NCBI GenBank assembly: GCA_002840535.1
Contig: PHBH01000018.1
Span: 108,171 to 172,170 of the forward strand
DNA: 64,000 bases
Source: Deltaproteobacteria bacterium HGW-Deltaproteobacteria-15
GTDB taxonomy: Bacteria > Desulfobacterota > DSM-4660 > Desulfatiglandales > HGW-15
Direction of reading: 5' to 3'
Below are positions 45,119-55,508 of the stretch, piece after piece (the stretch's first letter is position 1; each line of letters starts with the position of its first letter). The position numbers and the translations under genes are program-made. The notes beneath the pieces were generated by a model. That model ran no database searches. It saw only the letters and a list, made by a program, of their open reading frames with translations, and was not told the origin of the DNA.

Positions 45119-46189
45119 ATGTGGCCACTTATAATGGACGTTTCGTCTATCCAAAATGAAAGTATTTTATGGATCGCTTGGGAAAGACAGCGCAGGTCAA
45201 CAACCCTTGCTAGACATCTGGGTGCTGATCTTCGCCAACTTGAAAGTAGCCTGCCTAGGTTTGAGCGCTATCTGCTCCTTGCACTATCGACTATAAATCT
45301 TATTATAAAGAAGAAACCTCGTATTATATTCGTTCAGAACCCTTCAATCGTATTATGTTTTCTGATCACTCTCTATAAGAAAGTGTTTCGCACCTCGAAG
45401 CTTATTATAGATTGCCATACACCATATATTCGATTAAAAGGTATCCCTAAGATAATCTTTGATCATGTCACGCGTTTTATTTTTGTTAACGCGGATATGA
45501 TCATCGTTACTAATAATGATCTTTCTTCTCTTTATAGTAATAGATACCCAAATGTGGTCTTTTTTGTACTTCCAGATAAGGTCCCTGAATTTCCCAACTT
45601 ACGTCCGATTCGGCTTTCTGCCAAAACTAATATCTTACTTGTGTGTACCTTTTCAGACGATGAGCCTTATATTGAAGCGTTTAAAGCAATGCATAAAATC
45701 GAAAGCGCAACCTTGTACGTAACGGGAAATAGCAAGAGGGCATCTGCCGAAGCACTGAGCCTGAAGCCAGAAAATGTCATTCTAACCGGATTCCTGACAG
45801 AATCGGATTATGCTTCCTTTTTGAATGCTGCTGATATAATAATGGATCTTACAGACATAGAAAACTGCCTTGTTTGTGGCGCATATGAGGCAGTATCACT
45901 AGGAAAACCTATGATACTCTCAGATAAAAAGGTGCTGAGAGATTATTTTGTTAAGGGTGCTGTTTTCACTAGAAATACCGCTGGCGATATAGCTATCAAA
46001 ATTCAAACCGCAATTAAACATCAGGACAATTTGAGGAATGAGGTCCTACAACTTAGACACACGTTGTATAAGAATTGGACGACAGAATGGAATCGTCTTC
46101 TATATATGCTTGAAATGCTGATTCAAGACCTGCCTCTCACGGAAGAACCTAGCTCGAAATCCCCGGAGGATGATCCATTGAAGGGATGA
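45119..46189 (+). CDS. GT-B glycosyltransferase
   Basis: 356 residues (ATG at 45119 or 45134). Membrane-near N-terminal part FVQNPSIVLCFLITLYKKV, then LIIDCHTPYIRLKG, and a donor-domain-like end (VILTGFLTESDYASFLNAADIIMDLTDIENCLVCGAYEAVSLGKP). The usual E-x7-E is present only loosely (ENCLVCGAYE). The A+T-rich codon use suggests recent transfer. Confidence 0.72.
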   Translation: MWPLIMDVSSIQNESILWIAWERQRRSTTLARHLGADLRQLESSLPRFERYLLLALSTINLIIKKKPRIIFVQNPSIVLCFLITLYKKVFRTSKLIIDCHTPYIRLKGIPKIIFDHVTRFIFVNADMIIVTNNDLSSLYSNRYPNVVFFVLPDKVPEFPNLRPIRLSAKTNILLVCTFSDDEPYIEAFKAMHKIESATLYVTGNSKRASAEALSLKPENVILTGFLTESDYASFLNAADIIMDLTDIENCLVCGAYEAVSLGKPMILSDKKVLRDYFVKGAVFTRNTAGDIAIKIQTAIKHQDNLRNEVLQLRHTLYKNWTTEWNRLLYMLEMLIQDLPLTEEPSSKSPEDDPLKG

Positions 46190-46401
46190 AAGATCGAGTT
46201 TCCTCTTATCCAATCAGAAACACCTTGAGCGGTATCCCTACTTCCGAGCGCTTTTTGTTGAGTGACTCTTCTTGCCGCTCCTTTCTGCATCTTGATTATA
46301 ACCTAGCTCAGCTTTGATAGTTATTTGTTAGAATGTAAAGCCCATCGCACTCCGCCCTTACCTGGCAAGCAAGGACCTCTACACCCAATAGCCTCTTCAA
46401 A

Positions 46402-47601
46402 ATGCCATATCCCAAAATACCCATTATTATGTATCATTCCGTAGGGATAACCCATCCGAGTTGGATATGGAGTTTCCTTACCGTGCCTGTTGAAATTTTC
46501 ATTGATCATATTGATACTCTGCATCGTAGAGGGTACAGAGCGCTCACTCTCTACGAATTATACGAATACGTCTTATCCGGAAGGGCCGTGCCTGAGCGCT
46601 CGGTCGTACTTACCCTAGATGATGGCTACCTCGATAACTGGGTCTATGCTTTCCCTGTCCTCAAGAAGTATGGCTTTAAGGCTACGATATTTGCCTCCCC
46701 GGAGTTTGTTGATCCACTACCTCACTGCCGCCCTACTCTCGAGGATGTTTGGAATGGTCGAGTGGAAAGGCAACACCTTACCTCATTCGGATTTCTGTCG
46801 TGGGAAGAAATGCGATCGATGCAGCAATCGGGGTTAATAGACATCCAATCTCACTGCATGACACATACTTGGCATTTTTCAAGTTGCGACATTGTCGACT
46901 TCCGTCATCCCCGTGATCAATACATTTGGATGGATTGGAATGAGGATACTGGGAACAAGCATAGGTACTTAAACGTAGACTATACTCCACCGCCTATGCA
47001 TGGCGCTCCTGTATATCACTACTGTAAGGCACTCGAAGGCAAGAGATTCATACCGCCAGGCCAATTGAAGGACTTCCTTCAGGAGTATGTCCAGAGAGCT
47101 GGCGGGCTTGAGTTTTTTAATCAGCCCCACTGGAAAAGCATTCTCTATCAAGAGGCGAAAGCTTTCACGCGCAGGTACCGCCTAGATCAAAGGCTTGAAA
47201 CAGACGATGAATTTGAAGCAAGGCTAAACTATGAAATTCTGCACTCAAAGACTATAATTGAACGAATGCTGGACAAGCCAGTGGATTTTCTCTGCTGGCC
47301 GGGCGGTGGAATTTGCGATCGAGCGATGAATTTTGCATCGCAAGTTTATAAGAGTGTCACGTTGCCAAGCCGACTAAGAATACAGAAATATAACATGCAT
47401 GGCGAATCGCCTTCTTTTTTCAAGAGAATTGGGGCACCGCATCTGAACACCACGCCAATAAGTTATCTCGAAGGGGACTACCTTCATCACCTGCTCAGAG
47501 AGTTCCAAGGAAGTGTTTTACATCGTAGACTTCGGCAGTTTCACAAAGGATTCAATTTAGCCAAACTATTTTTTTTTCGGAATTCCGGCAGACCATCTTG
47601 A
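46402..47601 (+). CDS. Polysaccharide deacetylase (NodB domain)
   Basis: 399 residues. PIIMYHSVGITHPSW opens the domain; the metal pair is VVLTLDDGYLDN; the His motif is SHCMTHTWHF; a later strand carries FLCWPGGG. The ~200 residues between and after are longer than a minimal NodB domain. No signal peptide, and no clear ribosome site before the ATG, so the start is uncertain. Likely deacetylates an amino sugar in the glycan pathway. Confidence 0.83.
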   Translation: MPYPKIPIIMYHSVGITHPSWIWSFLTVPVEIFIDHIDTLHRRGYRALTLYELYEYVLSGRAVPERSVVLTLDDGYLDNWVYAFPVLKKYGFKATIFASPEFVDPLPHCRPTLEDVWNGRVERQHLTSFGFLSWEEMRSMQQSGLIDIQSHCMTHTWHFSSCDIVDFRHPRDQYIWMDWNEDTGNKHRYLNVDYTPPPMHGAPVYHYCKALEGKRFIPPGQLKDFLQEYVQRAGGLEFFNQPHWKSILYQEAKAFTRRYRLDQRLETDDEFEARLNYEILHSKTIIERMLDKPVDFLCWPGGGICDRAMNFASQVYKSVTLPSRLRIQKYNMHGESPSFFKRIGAPHLNTTPISYLEGDYLHHLLREFQGSVLHRRLRQFHKGFNLAKLFFFRNSGRPS

Positions 47602-47692
47602 TCTACCAATAGAGAACGTATCTGAATTCTTAAGTTTTCTGGTGCCATAACTGATTACAATTTACGTGAATGATTTAAAGGCCGATTAGCCA

Positions 47693-48607
47693 ATGTCGCC
47701 CCGTATAAGCTTTCTGTTATCAGCACCTTATTCAGGTGCAACTCTATTATCGATCCTGGCCAATCAACATCCAAAAATTTCTTCTGATGGTGAAATCTTT
47801 CCTTACACCAACCGAGCAGCTAACCTTCGCTGCAGTTGCCGTCAATACCAGATAAAATGTCCTTATTATCGCCATGTTGCAAGCAGTATGATCAAAAGTA
47901 AGGACGAGGAGTTTGACGGGAGATATTTTTATTATGTCCCCCAGTACAGTGGCTTTCATTTACTATCAAGAGCATTCGAAGGATTTTGGATAAACCCACG
48001 TGCACACCGCATAAGAAATTTTGCCTTGACATGGATTCCTCGCTTCAGGAACAGAGAACGTGAGTTTACTAAAATTCAAATGTCCTTTTTTACAAGCAGC
48101 TTATTACTGCGGAATGCTGAAGTCTATTTCGATGGAACCAAATCACTGCGCAGAGCCGAATTCTTTGCTGAAAGAAATCTTGCTACCAATTTTGTGCATC
48201 TTATAAGGGATGGGCGTGCATTCTGCTGCTCCTTTCTCAAGAACAAAAAACTGGGCAAGGGTGCGATGCCCGCAAGTGCTATGTTCTGGAAGGAGAATAT
48301 CAGGAAAGTAAGAGTTTTGCAGCAGCGTTTTCCCAGTCTTACAATGCACATAGTTCGCTATAATGATTTATGCAGGGAGCCTGGCAAGGAATTGGCCCGG
48401 TTCTACGACTTCTTTGGCCTCGATTATCAAGAGTCTTATATGAACTATAGAGCCGATGATATGCATATTCTTGGAAACAGAATGCGTTTTGAATATGATG
48501 GTATAATCAAAGAAGATAATGCGTGGAAAACCTTTTTTTCCAATCGTGAAATTGAAATTCTTAATGACCTAATGAGAGCAGAGCTTGAATTCTATAGCTT
48601 CATCTGA
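47693..48607 (+). CDS. Sulfotransferase family protein
   Basis: 304 residues. The 5'-phosphosulfate loop is LLSAPYSGATLLSILANQHP, with DGEIFPY following, and the 3'-phosphate-binding motif is VHLIRDGRAFCCSF near 175. A late YNDLCREPGKELARFYDFFGL block is typical. Uses PAPS to sulfate sugars or other acceptors in the cytoplasm. In this cluster it suggests a sulfated polysaccharide. Confidence 0.83.
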   Translation: MSPRISFLLSAPYSGATLLSILANQHPKISSDGEIFPYTNRAANLRCSCRQYQIKCPYYRHVASSMIKSKDEEFDGRYFYYVPQYSGFHLLSRAFEGFWINPRAHRIRNFALTWIPRFRNREREFTKIQMSFFTSSLLLRNAEVYFDGTKSLRRAEFFAERNLATNFVHLIRDGRAFCCSFLKNKKLGKGAMPASAMFWKENIRKVRVLQQRFPSLTMHIVRYNDLCREPGKELARFYDFFGLDYQESYMNYRADDMHILGNRMRFEYDGIIKEDNAWKTFFSNREIEILNDLMRAELEFYSFI

Positions 48608-48720
48608 AATTGACTACTTAGTTACATGCACTAGCTACCTTCAGGTCTGAGGCTACGTTTTTGATCTGGAGCGAAGTCCCTGGCTTAACACTACCCCTCA
48701 TATTGAATAGAGACTTTCAA

Positions 48721-49554
48721 ATGCGCAGACTTTCTCCTGCTATTTTCGTGCTTTCCCTGACCGGGATATTCTATCTTATTAAAATTGGCTCCTCGTGGGC
48801 CGGGATTGACCTGCCGTGGTCCACGACCTTCGATTGTCCGGAATGGACTGATATTACCCCAAAATCCCGCCTGAATTGTGATGGCATACTTGAAGGTGGC
48901 AATTGGGCCTGCAGAGATGGAGCAACATTATTTCCTGAGCAGATCACTACTGATGCCAACTTCTCTGGGGGAGATGGTGGAAAAGGTCAAAGGCACTGGG
49001 TTGGTGATGGTAAAAAGAATAATTCAGGTGGATTGAGTATTATTTTTAACAAGAGACAAACAGAATGGTGGATTCGCTTTTATATGCGTTATCCGTTGGG
49101 TTTTATATGGCGAGAGGACTCCAACCAATCCCAGAAGATCCTTTACTCATTTGATTCAACCCTTCCCAAGAATCGTGGTGCAGGCTACATCGGGTGGTTG
49201 AGAAAGAATCGAATTCGGCTTCAGGTTGACGGGGATAAAACCTACTTTTCATCACCTGGTAGCGGCTGGCATAGCGTTATGGGAGGAATCACAGGGGATG
49301 GCAGGTGGCATATTTATGAAATGCACTTTAAACATGGAAATCCAGGAGAGTTCCAGCTGTGGATCGATGGGGGTAGTAGACTGCATGCCACTGACGTCGA
49401 TTTTAGCCAATGCACCGGCTGGACCCAATTCATATTGCCTTCAAACACTAATGCTACAAATAACGGCCGATGTTTGGGTCAGGATTTTGACGATATTGCG
49501 ATCAGCAATACGGGTAGAATAGGACCGATCATTAAAGGACCGCAAAGTCCGTGA
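48721..49554 (+). CDS. Secreted heparin-lyase-like / concanavalin-fold protein
   Basis: 277 residues from the ATG at 48721, with a hydrophobic signal (SPAIFVLSLTGIFYLIKIGSSWAG). The body looks like an all-beta jelly roll related to polysaccharide lyase family proteins: WWIRFYMRYPLGFIW, WHSVMGGITGDGRWHIYEMHFKHG, and C-terminal FDDIAISNTGRIG. It may bind or cleave the polysaccharide outside the cell. Catalytic residues cannot be assigned by eye. Confidence 0.65.
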   Translation: MRRLSPAIFVLSLTGIFYLIKIGSSWAGIDLPWSTTFDCPEWTDITPKSRLNCDGILEGGNWACRDGATLFPEQITTDANFSGGDGGKGQRHWVGDGKKNNSGGLSIIFNKRQTEWWIRFYMRYPLGFIWREDSNQSQKILYSFDSTLPKNRGAGYIGWLRKNRIRLQVDGDKTYFSSPGSGWHSVMGGITGDGRWHIYEMHFKHGNPGEFQLWIDGGSRLHATDVDFSQCTGWTQFILPSNTNATNNGRCLGQDFDDIAISNTGRIGPIIKGPQSP

Positions 49555-49670
49555 ATTTAATATAAGCAGTGCCATCGCATCCGCCTTTGCGACCTAATCT
49601 CCGCTGTCCGATGGATCATCAACAACAATCCTTACGGCCCCCTTGGTATGCCTCACACTCGAGCGCTAAC

Positions 49671-50822
49671 ATGAACCGGCAGTGCCATAGTATCAAGATA
49701 CTTCAGGTACTATACGACCTACGTTATGGTGGCTCCGAGAGGCTGGCGTCGCTTATATCCTACGGGCTCAATAGCCCACCCTTCACTACCATGGTTTTGG
49801 GTGTGTATGGCGGAGGCCCTCTCGTTCATGAGCTTCATGCGCATAATATACCCTACTTTTCTCTTGACCTTCGCGGCCCTTCAGCCAAAGGAAACCTTGC
49901 TCGAAAGCTTGACCTTAATCTCTTCCTTTATCAACTCCTAAAGTGGAATCAAATCGACATTGTGCAGGTTCACGGTGCCTATCTCCTAGCGCAAGTACTT
50001 CTCGCAGCTCGAATGGCAGGCTGCAAGGTTATTTACACGGAGCACGCGAAACGTTCCCTCCAGACCACGTTCCGTTTGAGAGTACTGACGAGAATTGCCT
50101 GTTTGGCATGCAATCATACTGTGGTCGTTTCAGAGGATTTGAAAAACTACATGGAAAGTCAAGTAGGTATATCGTCCAAAGATCTGAGAGTCATTTACAA
50201 CGGGGTTGATTTAGGCAAGTTCGACTGCGAGTCCGAGCACGGTGTTGAGGACGTAACACTTCTGCGCATGAAATCACAAGGTCTGATTTTAGTAGGGGTT
50301 GTTGCCCGTTTCACAGATGCTAAAGATCACCATAACCTCTTTCATGCCTGGCACCTCGTAGTCCAGCGCACCAAACAACTCAGGCTGGTCTTGGTAGGTG
50401 ATGGAGAACTCAGAGAAGCATTAACTAGAACAGCTCACGAACTTGATATCGCGGACAGTATTTGTTTCCTCGGACACAGAGAAGATGTGCCTTCTATCAT
50501 TCGCTCTATGGACTTAATGGTTCTACCGTCCAAACGTGAAGGACTCCCTTTAACAATTTTAGAGTGCATGGCAATGAATAAACCCGTGATCGCGACTACC
50601 GTAGGTGGCGTGTCAGAAATAATCAAGCATGGCTTTAATGGATACCTCATTCCTCCTCAGGACCCAGTCGCATTATCATGTGCAATTCTCGAATATATGA
50701 CCAAAAGGGACGCATTTCGCGAGTTGGCAATGAATGGCAGAAAGACCGTTCAGAGGGCATTCAGTATGGAAATAACGTTGGATCGCTACGCCATGCTCTA
50801 TCACGAAGTATGCGGCAGATAG
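49671..50822 (+). CDS. Glycosyltransferase family 4
   Basis: About 383 residues from the ATG at 49671 (starts at 49569 and 49611 also possible). KILQVLYDLRYGGSERLAS opens the GT-B fold, HGAYLLAQVLLAARMAG follows, and the donor half carries VGVVARFTDAKDHHNLFHAW, DLMVLPSKREGLPLTILECMA and PVIATTVGGVSEII. Typical retaining GT4 enzyme for the EPS repeat unit. Confidence 0.9.
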   Translation: MNRQCHSIKILQVLYDLRYGGSERLASLISYGLNSPPFTTMVLGVYGGGPLVHELHAHNIPYFSLDLRGPSAKGNLARKLDLNLFLYQLLKWNQIDIVQVHGAYLLAQVLLAARMAGCKVIYTEHAKRSLQTTFRLRVLTRIACLACNHTVVVSEDLKNYMESQVGISSKDLRVIYNGVDLGKFDCESEHGVEDVTLLRMKSQGLILVGVVARFTDAKDHHNLFHAWHLVVQRTKQLRLVLVGDGELREALTRTAHELDIADSICFLGHREDVPSIIRSMDLMVLPSKREGLPLTILECMAMNKPVIATTVGGVSEIIKHGFNGYLIPPQDPVALSCAILEYMTKRDAFRELAMNGRKTVQRAFSMEITLDRYAMLYHEVCGR

Positions 50823-51017
50823 TTCGCGCCTCATATACTGATAAAGTTGCCGGAAACCATGATCGAGCTCATTGAGCCAGCTCTGATTGTGACTAACAAT
50901 GCCGTGAGCGGCAATTCATGATTCTCCTTAAATTGGCTACATCGTTTCTGGCTTACAACTCTGCCATTGCAATCCATTCTGCCACCGCAGCCGATTAGGA
51001 TCTGAGTCCGGAGTCGT

Positions 51018-52373
51018 ATGAACAGCCTTGGCCATTTCATCCGAAAGCACGTAGCTCCGGGATTAGGAATATTCCTCGGGCGCAGCCGTTATTCCCTTTT
51101 TGACCAAATCTTGAACCACGAATGCCTTTCTCAGCCGAACATTTCGATGCTTGAGTCAGTTAGTCTGAAGGGTCTTCTTCTCAATGCAAAGCAACATGTT
51201 CCATTTTATAGTGAATTGCTATCGTCCTATACCTTACCGGATTTCGAAGCACCTTACGATATACTCCATCGCCTCCCCATTTCCACGAAACATGATTTGC
51301 AGAAGCAATACGAAAACATGATCTCAATCTCTGTTCCAAGACGGGATCTTTTGGCAATTCACACCGGGGGCTCTACCGGTAAGCCCCTCAGTTTCCTTGT
51401 GGACCGTCAATTTCTTGAAAAACGGCGCGCAGCCAACATGCGGAATCTCACATGGGGTGGCTGGACCCCAGGTGAACCAATAGCGATGTTCTGGGGCGCG
51501 GAGCACGAACTGGGTGCGAAGCCTACCTATCTGTCGAAACTGAAAACATCCTTGACTGGCTGGCATCTCATCAACTCTCACCAGTATGATCATAGTCTGA
51601 TTCGCTCCTGGATTGGCTATCTTGTAGACAATAATATCAAGTTCGTCTATGGGTATTCATCAGTCATTTATAATATTGCTCGTTATCAAAGAAGGCACGG
51701 GACTCAGCTCCCCAAAATGAAGGCCATTTTTACGACAGCCGAAACTCTTTTCCCTCATTACAGACAATTAATCGAAGACACCTTTCAATGCAAGGTATAC
51801 AATCAGTACGGGAGCAGGGAGGTTCCAAGTATTTCAGCAGAATGTGAGAAAGGAAATATGCATATCCTTTCTGACATGGTGCATGCTGAATTCATGCATG
51901 GCTCCCGCAATGATAACATTTATAGGATAATTTTGACTTCATTTATCAACCATTCTTTTCCATTCATACGCTACGACATAGAAGATCTCGGTCTTCCCAA
52001 GGCAGGGGACTGTTCCTGCGGTAGAATCTTTCCTTTAATGGAGATCACGATTGGAAGGGCACGAGATCACATGGTTAAACCAGACGGCCAAATCATTCAC
52101 CCTTCCTATTTTTCTGGACTACTCTACGGCGCCGCCGGGATCATGTCCTATCAGTTCCGTCAAATTGATCACCGCCGGATCGTTTTATTCATCGTTCCGG
52201 ATGATTCCAAATCCGTTCATTATAGTGCGCTGGAGGAGCTTAGAGCTAGAATACAAAGAGAACTAAGCTGGGAAGTTTCTTTGGACATTCAACAAGTGGA
52301 CCACATACCGACGCCGTCATCTGGTAAACACCGCTACGTTGTCTCCGATCTTTCTCTGGAAGAGATCTTCTGA
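51018..52373 (+). CDS. Phenylacetate-CoA-ligase-like / CapK adenylate-forming enzyme
   Basis: 451 residues. The adenylation loop is IHTGGSTGKPLSFLVD near residue 113, followed by NQYGSREVPSISAEC and the RYDIEDLG region near 317 with the ATP-binding Asp. CapK-type proteins are found in capsule and EPS clusters with unknown acyl substrate. It may activate an acid to be attached to the glycan. Located between a GT4 and the amidotransferase gene. Confidence 0.85.
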   Translation: MNSLGHFIRKHVAPGLGIFLGRSRYSLFDQILNHECLSQPNISMLESVSLKGLLLNAKQHVPFYSELLSSYTLPDFEAPYDILHRLPISTKHDLQKQYENMISISVPRRDLLAIHTGGSTGKPLSFLVDRQFLEKRRAANMRNLTWGGWTPGEPIAMFWGAEHELGAKPTYLSKLKTSLTGWHLINSHQYDHSLIRSWIGYLVDNNIKFVYGYSSVIYNIARYQRRHGTQLPKMKAIFTTAETLFPHYRQLIEDTFQCKVYNQYGSREVPSISAECEKGNMHILSDMVHAEFMHGSRNDNIYRIILTSFINHSFPFIRYDIEDLGLPKAGDCSCGRIFPLMEITIGRARDHMVKPDGQIIHPSYFSGLLYGAAGIMSYQFRQIDHRRIVLFIVPDDSKSVHYSALEELRARIQRELSWEVSLDIQQVDHIPTPSSGKHRYVVSDLSLEEIF

Positions 52374-52420
52374 AGCCCTGAGCGTGTTAATCTATCTTGT
52401 GATTAAAGGAACACGATTTC

Positions 52421-54316
52421 ATGTGCGGTATCTTCGGCATTCTCTCCCATCCCATTGTTAAAGACGATGTTGTAAAGGCTACCGATGCTCTCGCTCACCG
52501 AGGCCCGGATGACTGCGGCTTCTATATTTCGCATCACGTGGGATTGGGACATCGACGGCTAAGCATCATCGATATCTCCGGTGGACATCAACCGCTGTTC
52601 AACGAAGACGGCTCTATTTGTATCATCTTTAATGGAGAAATCTACAACCATTGCGACCTTCGACAAATACTTCTTGCATTAGGGCATCGATTTAAGACCC
52701 GAACCGATACTGAGGCCATCCTCCATGCTTATGAAGAATGGGGCGAGGCCTGCGTTGGCCACTTGCGCGGAATGTTCTCATTCGCCATCTGGAACGAACA
52801 GACCCGGCAGCTTTTTCTGGCGCGTGATCGGCTCGGAATCAAACCCCTCTTTTATGCTCTTCAGGAAGGAACGTTCCTTTTTGCTTCGGAGATGAAAGCG
52901 ATCTTGGCCCTAGAAAGATTCCCCCGAGAGATGGATGAGCAGGCCGTGGCCGCCTTCTTCACTTTCTCATATATTCCCAAATCACTCACTATTTACAAAA
53001 ACATCCATAAGCTTTTGCCTGGTCACACCCTCACCTTCAAAGACGGGCGATGTCGTTTGAAAAAGTACTGGGATCTTCACTTTGAGCCTCAATATGGCAA
53101 GAGTGAAGCATACTTCATCGATGGTTTTATGGGCCTTCTCGAAGACGCTGTGCGCACGCACCTGATGAGCGAGGTGCCACTTGGCGCCTTCCTCAGTGGC
53201 GGAGTTGATTCCAGTACGATCGTTGCTCTCATGAGTAGGAATCTGCGATCTGCGCTGAACACCTTCTGTATCGGCTTTGGCGGAAACAGTGGAGGACATC
53301 TAGATGAGCGACGGTTCGCCAAGAAGGTTTCTCAGCTTTTCTCCACTAACCACAGGGAATACCAGGTGGAGCCACGAATCGAACCCCTTCTCGATACGAT
53401 TGTCTCGACCTTTGATGAGCCCTTCGCTGACGATTCGGCTATTCCCACCTATTATGTTAGTCGAATGGCACGAGAGGATGTCACCGTTGCTCTCTCCGGA
53501 TTGGGAGGGGACGAGGTTTTCGCCGGCTATGAGCGTCATCTTGGCCTCTTTCTGCAGGCACTCTACAGCAGGTTCCCCACTATCTTTCGAGAACGACTCA
53601 TCCGACCAATAGCAGAACGACTTCCCGAAAGGAGGGACGGACATTATACGATTAATCATCTTAAACGTTTCGTACGATCAGCGTCGTTGCCTGCCGATCA
53701 GGCATACTTTGGTTTTTCGAGTATGGGTGACCTCTCCCTACTGAAATCCCTCTTTTCCGAGCCGAACCGCTTCTCTCTCCATTTCGATTCATGCCGGGAC
53801 CTTTTTCTCGCCGAGTTCAACTCGGAAAACGTTGTAGAACCAAATGATTTTATCCATCGGGCCATGTATTGTGATATTAAGATGTATTTGCCAGAAGACA
53901 TACTCGCGGTCACCGATCGTATGAGCATGCAACATGGATTGGAGGTAAGGGTCCCCTTCCTGGATCATGTCTTTCTGGAATTCTGTGGAACCATTCCGGC
54001 AACGCTGAAGTTGAAATGGTTTCAGAAGAAATATTTGCTGAAGAAAGCCGTCCGAAACCTGTTACCTAAACCTGTCCTTGATCATCGAAAGCAGGGCTTC
54101 ATCGGCCCAATGACTCAGTGGCTCAAGAAGGACCTGAGGTTTCTTCTCGAATCCCGTCTGCAAGCCTCTGAGTTGATGAGGCATGGCTTTTTTAATGAAC
54201 GCACAGTGGAAAGAATAATCCACGAGCATTTGTCGGGGAGGGAGATCCACGATACGCTCCTCTGGGCTTTGTTGATCTTTCAGAAATGGCATGATCGTTT
54301 CATTGGAAAACATTAG
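52421..54316 (+). CDS. Asparagine-synthase-like amidotransferase, exosortase-associated type
   Basis: 631 residues. N-terminal class II glutaminase with catalytic Cys2 (MCGIFGIL), HRGPDDCGF and FNGEIYNH. The C-terminal synthetase domain has the PPi loop LSGGVDSSTIVAL near 253 and VALSGLGGDEVFAGYERH. It transfers ammonia from glutamine to an activated carboxylate, probably a uronic acid of the EPS rather than aspartate. Its length and motifs match the amidotransferases typical of exosortase/PEP-CTERM clusters. Confidence 0.9.
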   Translation: MCGIFGILSHPIVKDDVVKATDALAHRGPDDCGFYISHHVGLGHRRLSIIDISGGHQPLFNEDGSICIIFNGEIYNHCDLRQILLALGHRFKTRTDTEAILHAYEEWGEACVGHLRGMFSFAIWNEQTRQLFLARDRLGIKPLFYALQEGTFLFASEMKAILALERFPREMDEQAVAAFFTFSYIPKSLTIYKNIHKLLPGHTLTFKDGRCRLKKYWDLHFEPQYGKSEAYFIDGFMGLLEDAVRTHLMSEVPLGAFLSGGVDSSTIVALMSRNLRSALNTFCIGFGGNSGGHLDERRFAKKVSQLFSTNHREYQVEPRIEPLLDTIVSTFDEPFADDSAIPTYYVSRMAREDVTVALSGLGGDEVFAGYERHLGLFLQALYSRFPTIFRERLIRPIAERLPERRDGHYTINHLKRFVRSASLPADQAYFGFSSMGDLSLLKSLFSEPNRFSLHFDSCRDLFLAEFNSENVVEPNDFIHRAMYCDIKMYLPEDILAVTDRMSMQHGLEVRVPFLDHVFLEFCGTIPATLKLKWFQKKYLLKKAVRNLLPKPVLDHRKQGFIGPMTQWLKKDLRFLLESRLQASELMRHGFFNERTVERIIHEHLSGREIHDTLLWALLIFQKWHDRFIGKH

Positions 54317-54329
54317 TGGATCGGTCTGA

Positions 54330-55454
54330 ATGGAATGGGTTTTCATTACCGGTTGCTTCCTTATCCTGTACCCTTATGTCATATATCCACTCGTGCTGGT
54401 GGTTGTAACGCCACTTTGCAGACGTCACTGGAAAAAGCTAGAACGACGCTTCTCGTTTTCCATCATCATCTCCGCTTATAACGAGGAGAAGATCATCAAA
54501 CAGAAAGTCGAAAACGCACTTCTGCTCGACCACCCGGAGGGGAATCTCGAAATTGTCGTTGTTTCAGATGGATCTACTGATTCCACCGTCGAAATCGTTT
54601 CCCATATTCACGATCCGAGGCTCGTGTTGAAGGATTATGCTGAAAGAGCCGGAAAAACGGCCTGCCTCAACAAAGTCATTCCTGAAACGAGTGGAGAACT
54701 CCTGCTTTTCACCGACGCCAATTCCATATTTCCAATCGACCTCCTCACAAAGCTTTCCAAGAACTTCTGTGACGAAACTGTCGGGCTTGTTACCGGTTGG
54801 ACTAAATATCAGACGGCAGAAGCATTGTCGGAGACCACCAGCGTCTACTCCCAATTCGAGAAGGCGATAAAGTGTAGTGAGAGCCAAATTTCATCATGCG
54901 TTGGAGCGGATGGTGCTGTCTTTGCCATGCGCAAGTCTCTCTTCAAGCCATTAAGGAATGATGATATAAACGATCTCATCTTACCGCTTCGCGTCGTCGA
55001 GAACGGTTTTCGTGCAGTCATGGACCCGGAAGTATACTGTATTGAGCAGAGTGCAGGCGATGCTCATAAGGAATTCCAACGACAGGTCCGTATCACAAAT
55101 CGCACCATCAGGGCAATTTTCGCAAACTGTCAATTGTTAAATCCACTCCAGTTCGGCACCTTTTCATTTTTTCTGCTATCCCACAAGCTGCTGCGCCTGC
55201 TCGTTCCTTTCTTTGTACTTATCGCGGCACTGGCTGGCCTGCTACTTGCTCTCCACTCCACTATTTTCATGGCTTTCACCTTTGCGGCCATAGCATTGGT
55301 GATTGCGATTATACTCTTTGGTGCACGCTCAAAGACGCATCGCTGCTTTCAGGGAGCCGTAATGTTTGTAATTATGCTTGCAGCACAGTTGGTGGGGTGG
55401 TGGCACGTTTTTCTAGGCCGCAGGAGTGTCATGTGGACTCCCCGGCGACAATAG
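54330..55454 (+). CDS. Processive glycosyltransferase family 2, membrane-bound
   Basis: 374 residues. N-terminal helix (MEWVFITGCFLILYPYVIYPL), GT-A domain with SIIISAYNEEKIIKQKV, VVVSDGSTDSTVEIV, LLLFTDANSIF, and the Q-x3-R motif EFQRQVRITNR. Two C-terminal transmembrane pairs follow. Resembles hyaluronan/chitin-synthase-like enzymes that polymerise and push glycans across the membrane. Only 13 bp after the amidotransferase stop. Confidence 0.9.
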   Translation: MEWVFITGCFLILYPYVIYPLVLVVVTPLCRRHWKKLERRFSFSIIISAYNEEKIIKQKVENALLLDHPEGNLEIVVVSDGSTDSTVEIVSHIHDPRLVLKDYAERAGKTACLNKVIPETSGELLLFTDANSIFPIDLLTKLSKNFCDETVGLVTGWTKYQTAEALSETTSVYSQFEKAIKCSESQISSCVGADGAVFAMRKSLFKPLRNDDINDLILPLRVVENGFRAVMDPEVYCIEQSAGDAHKEFQRQVRITNRTIRAIFANCQLLNPLQFGTFSFFLLSHKLLRLLVPFFVLIAALAGLLLALHSTIFMAFTFAAIALVIAIILFGARSKTHRCFQGAVMFVIMLAAQLVGWWHVFLGRRSVMWTPRRQ

Positions 55455-55508
55455 ACTATCCACCAAGGAGAGTCCATCATTTGTTTTCTTGATGATATAT
55501 CAACTGCT

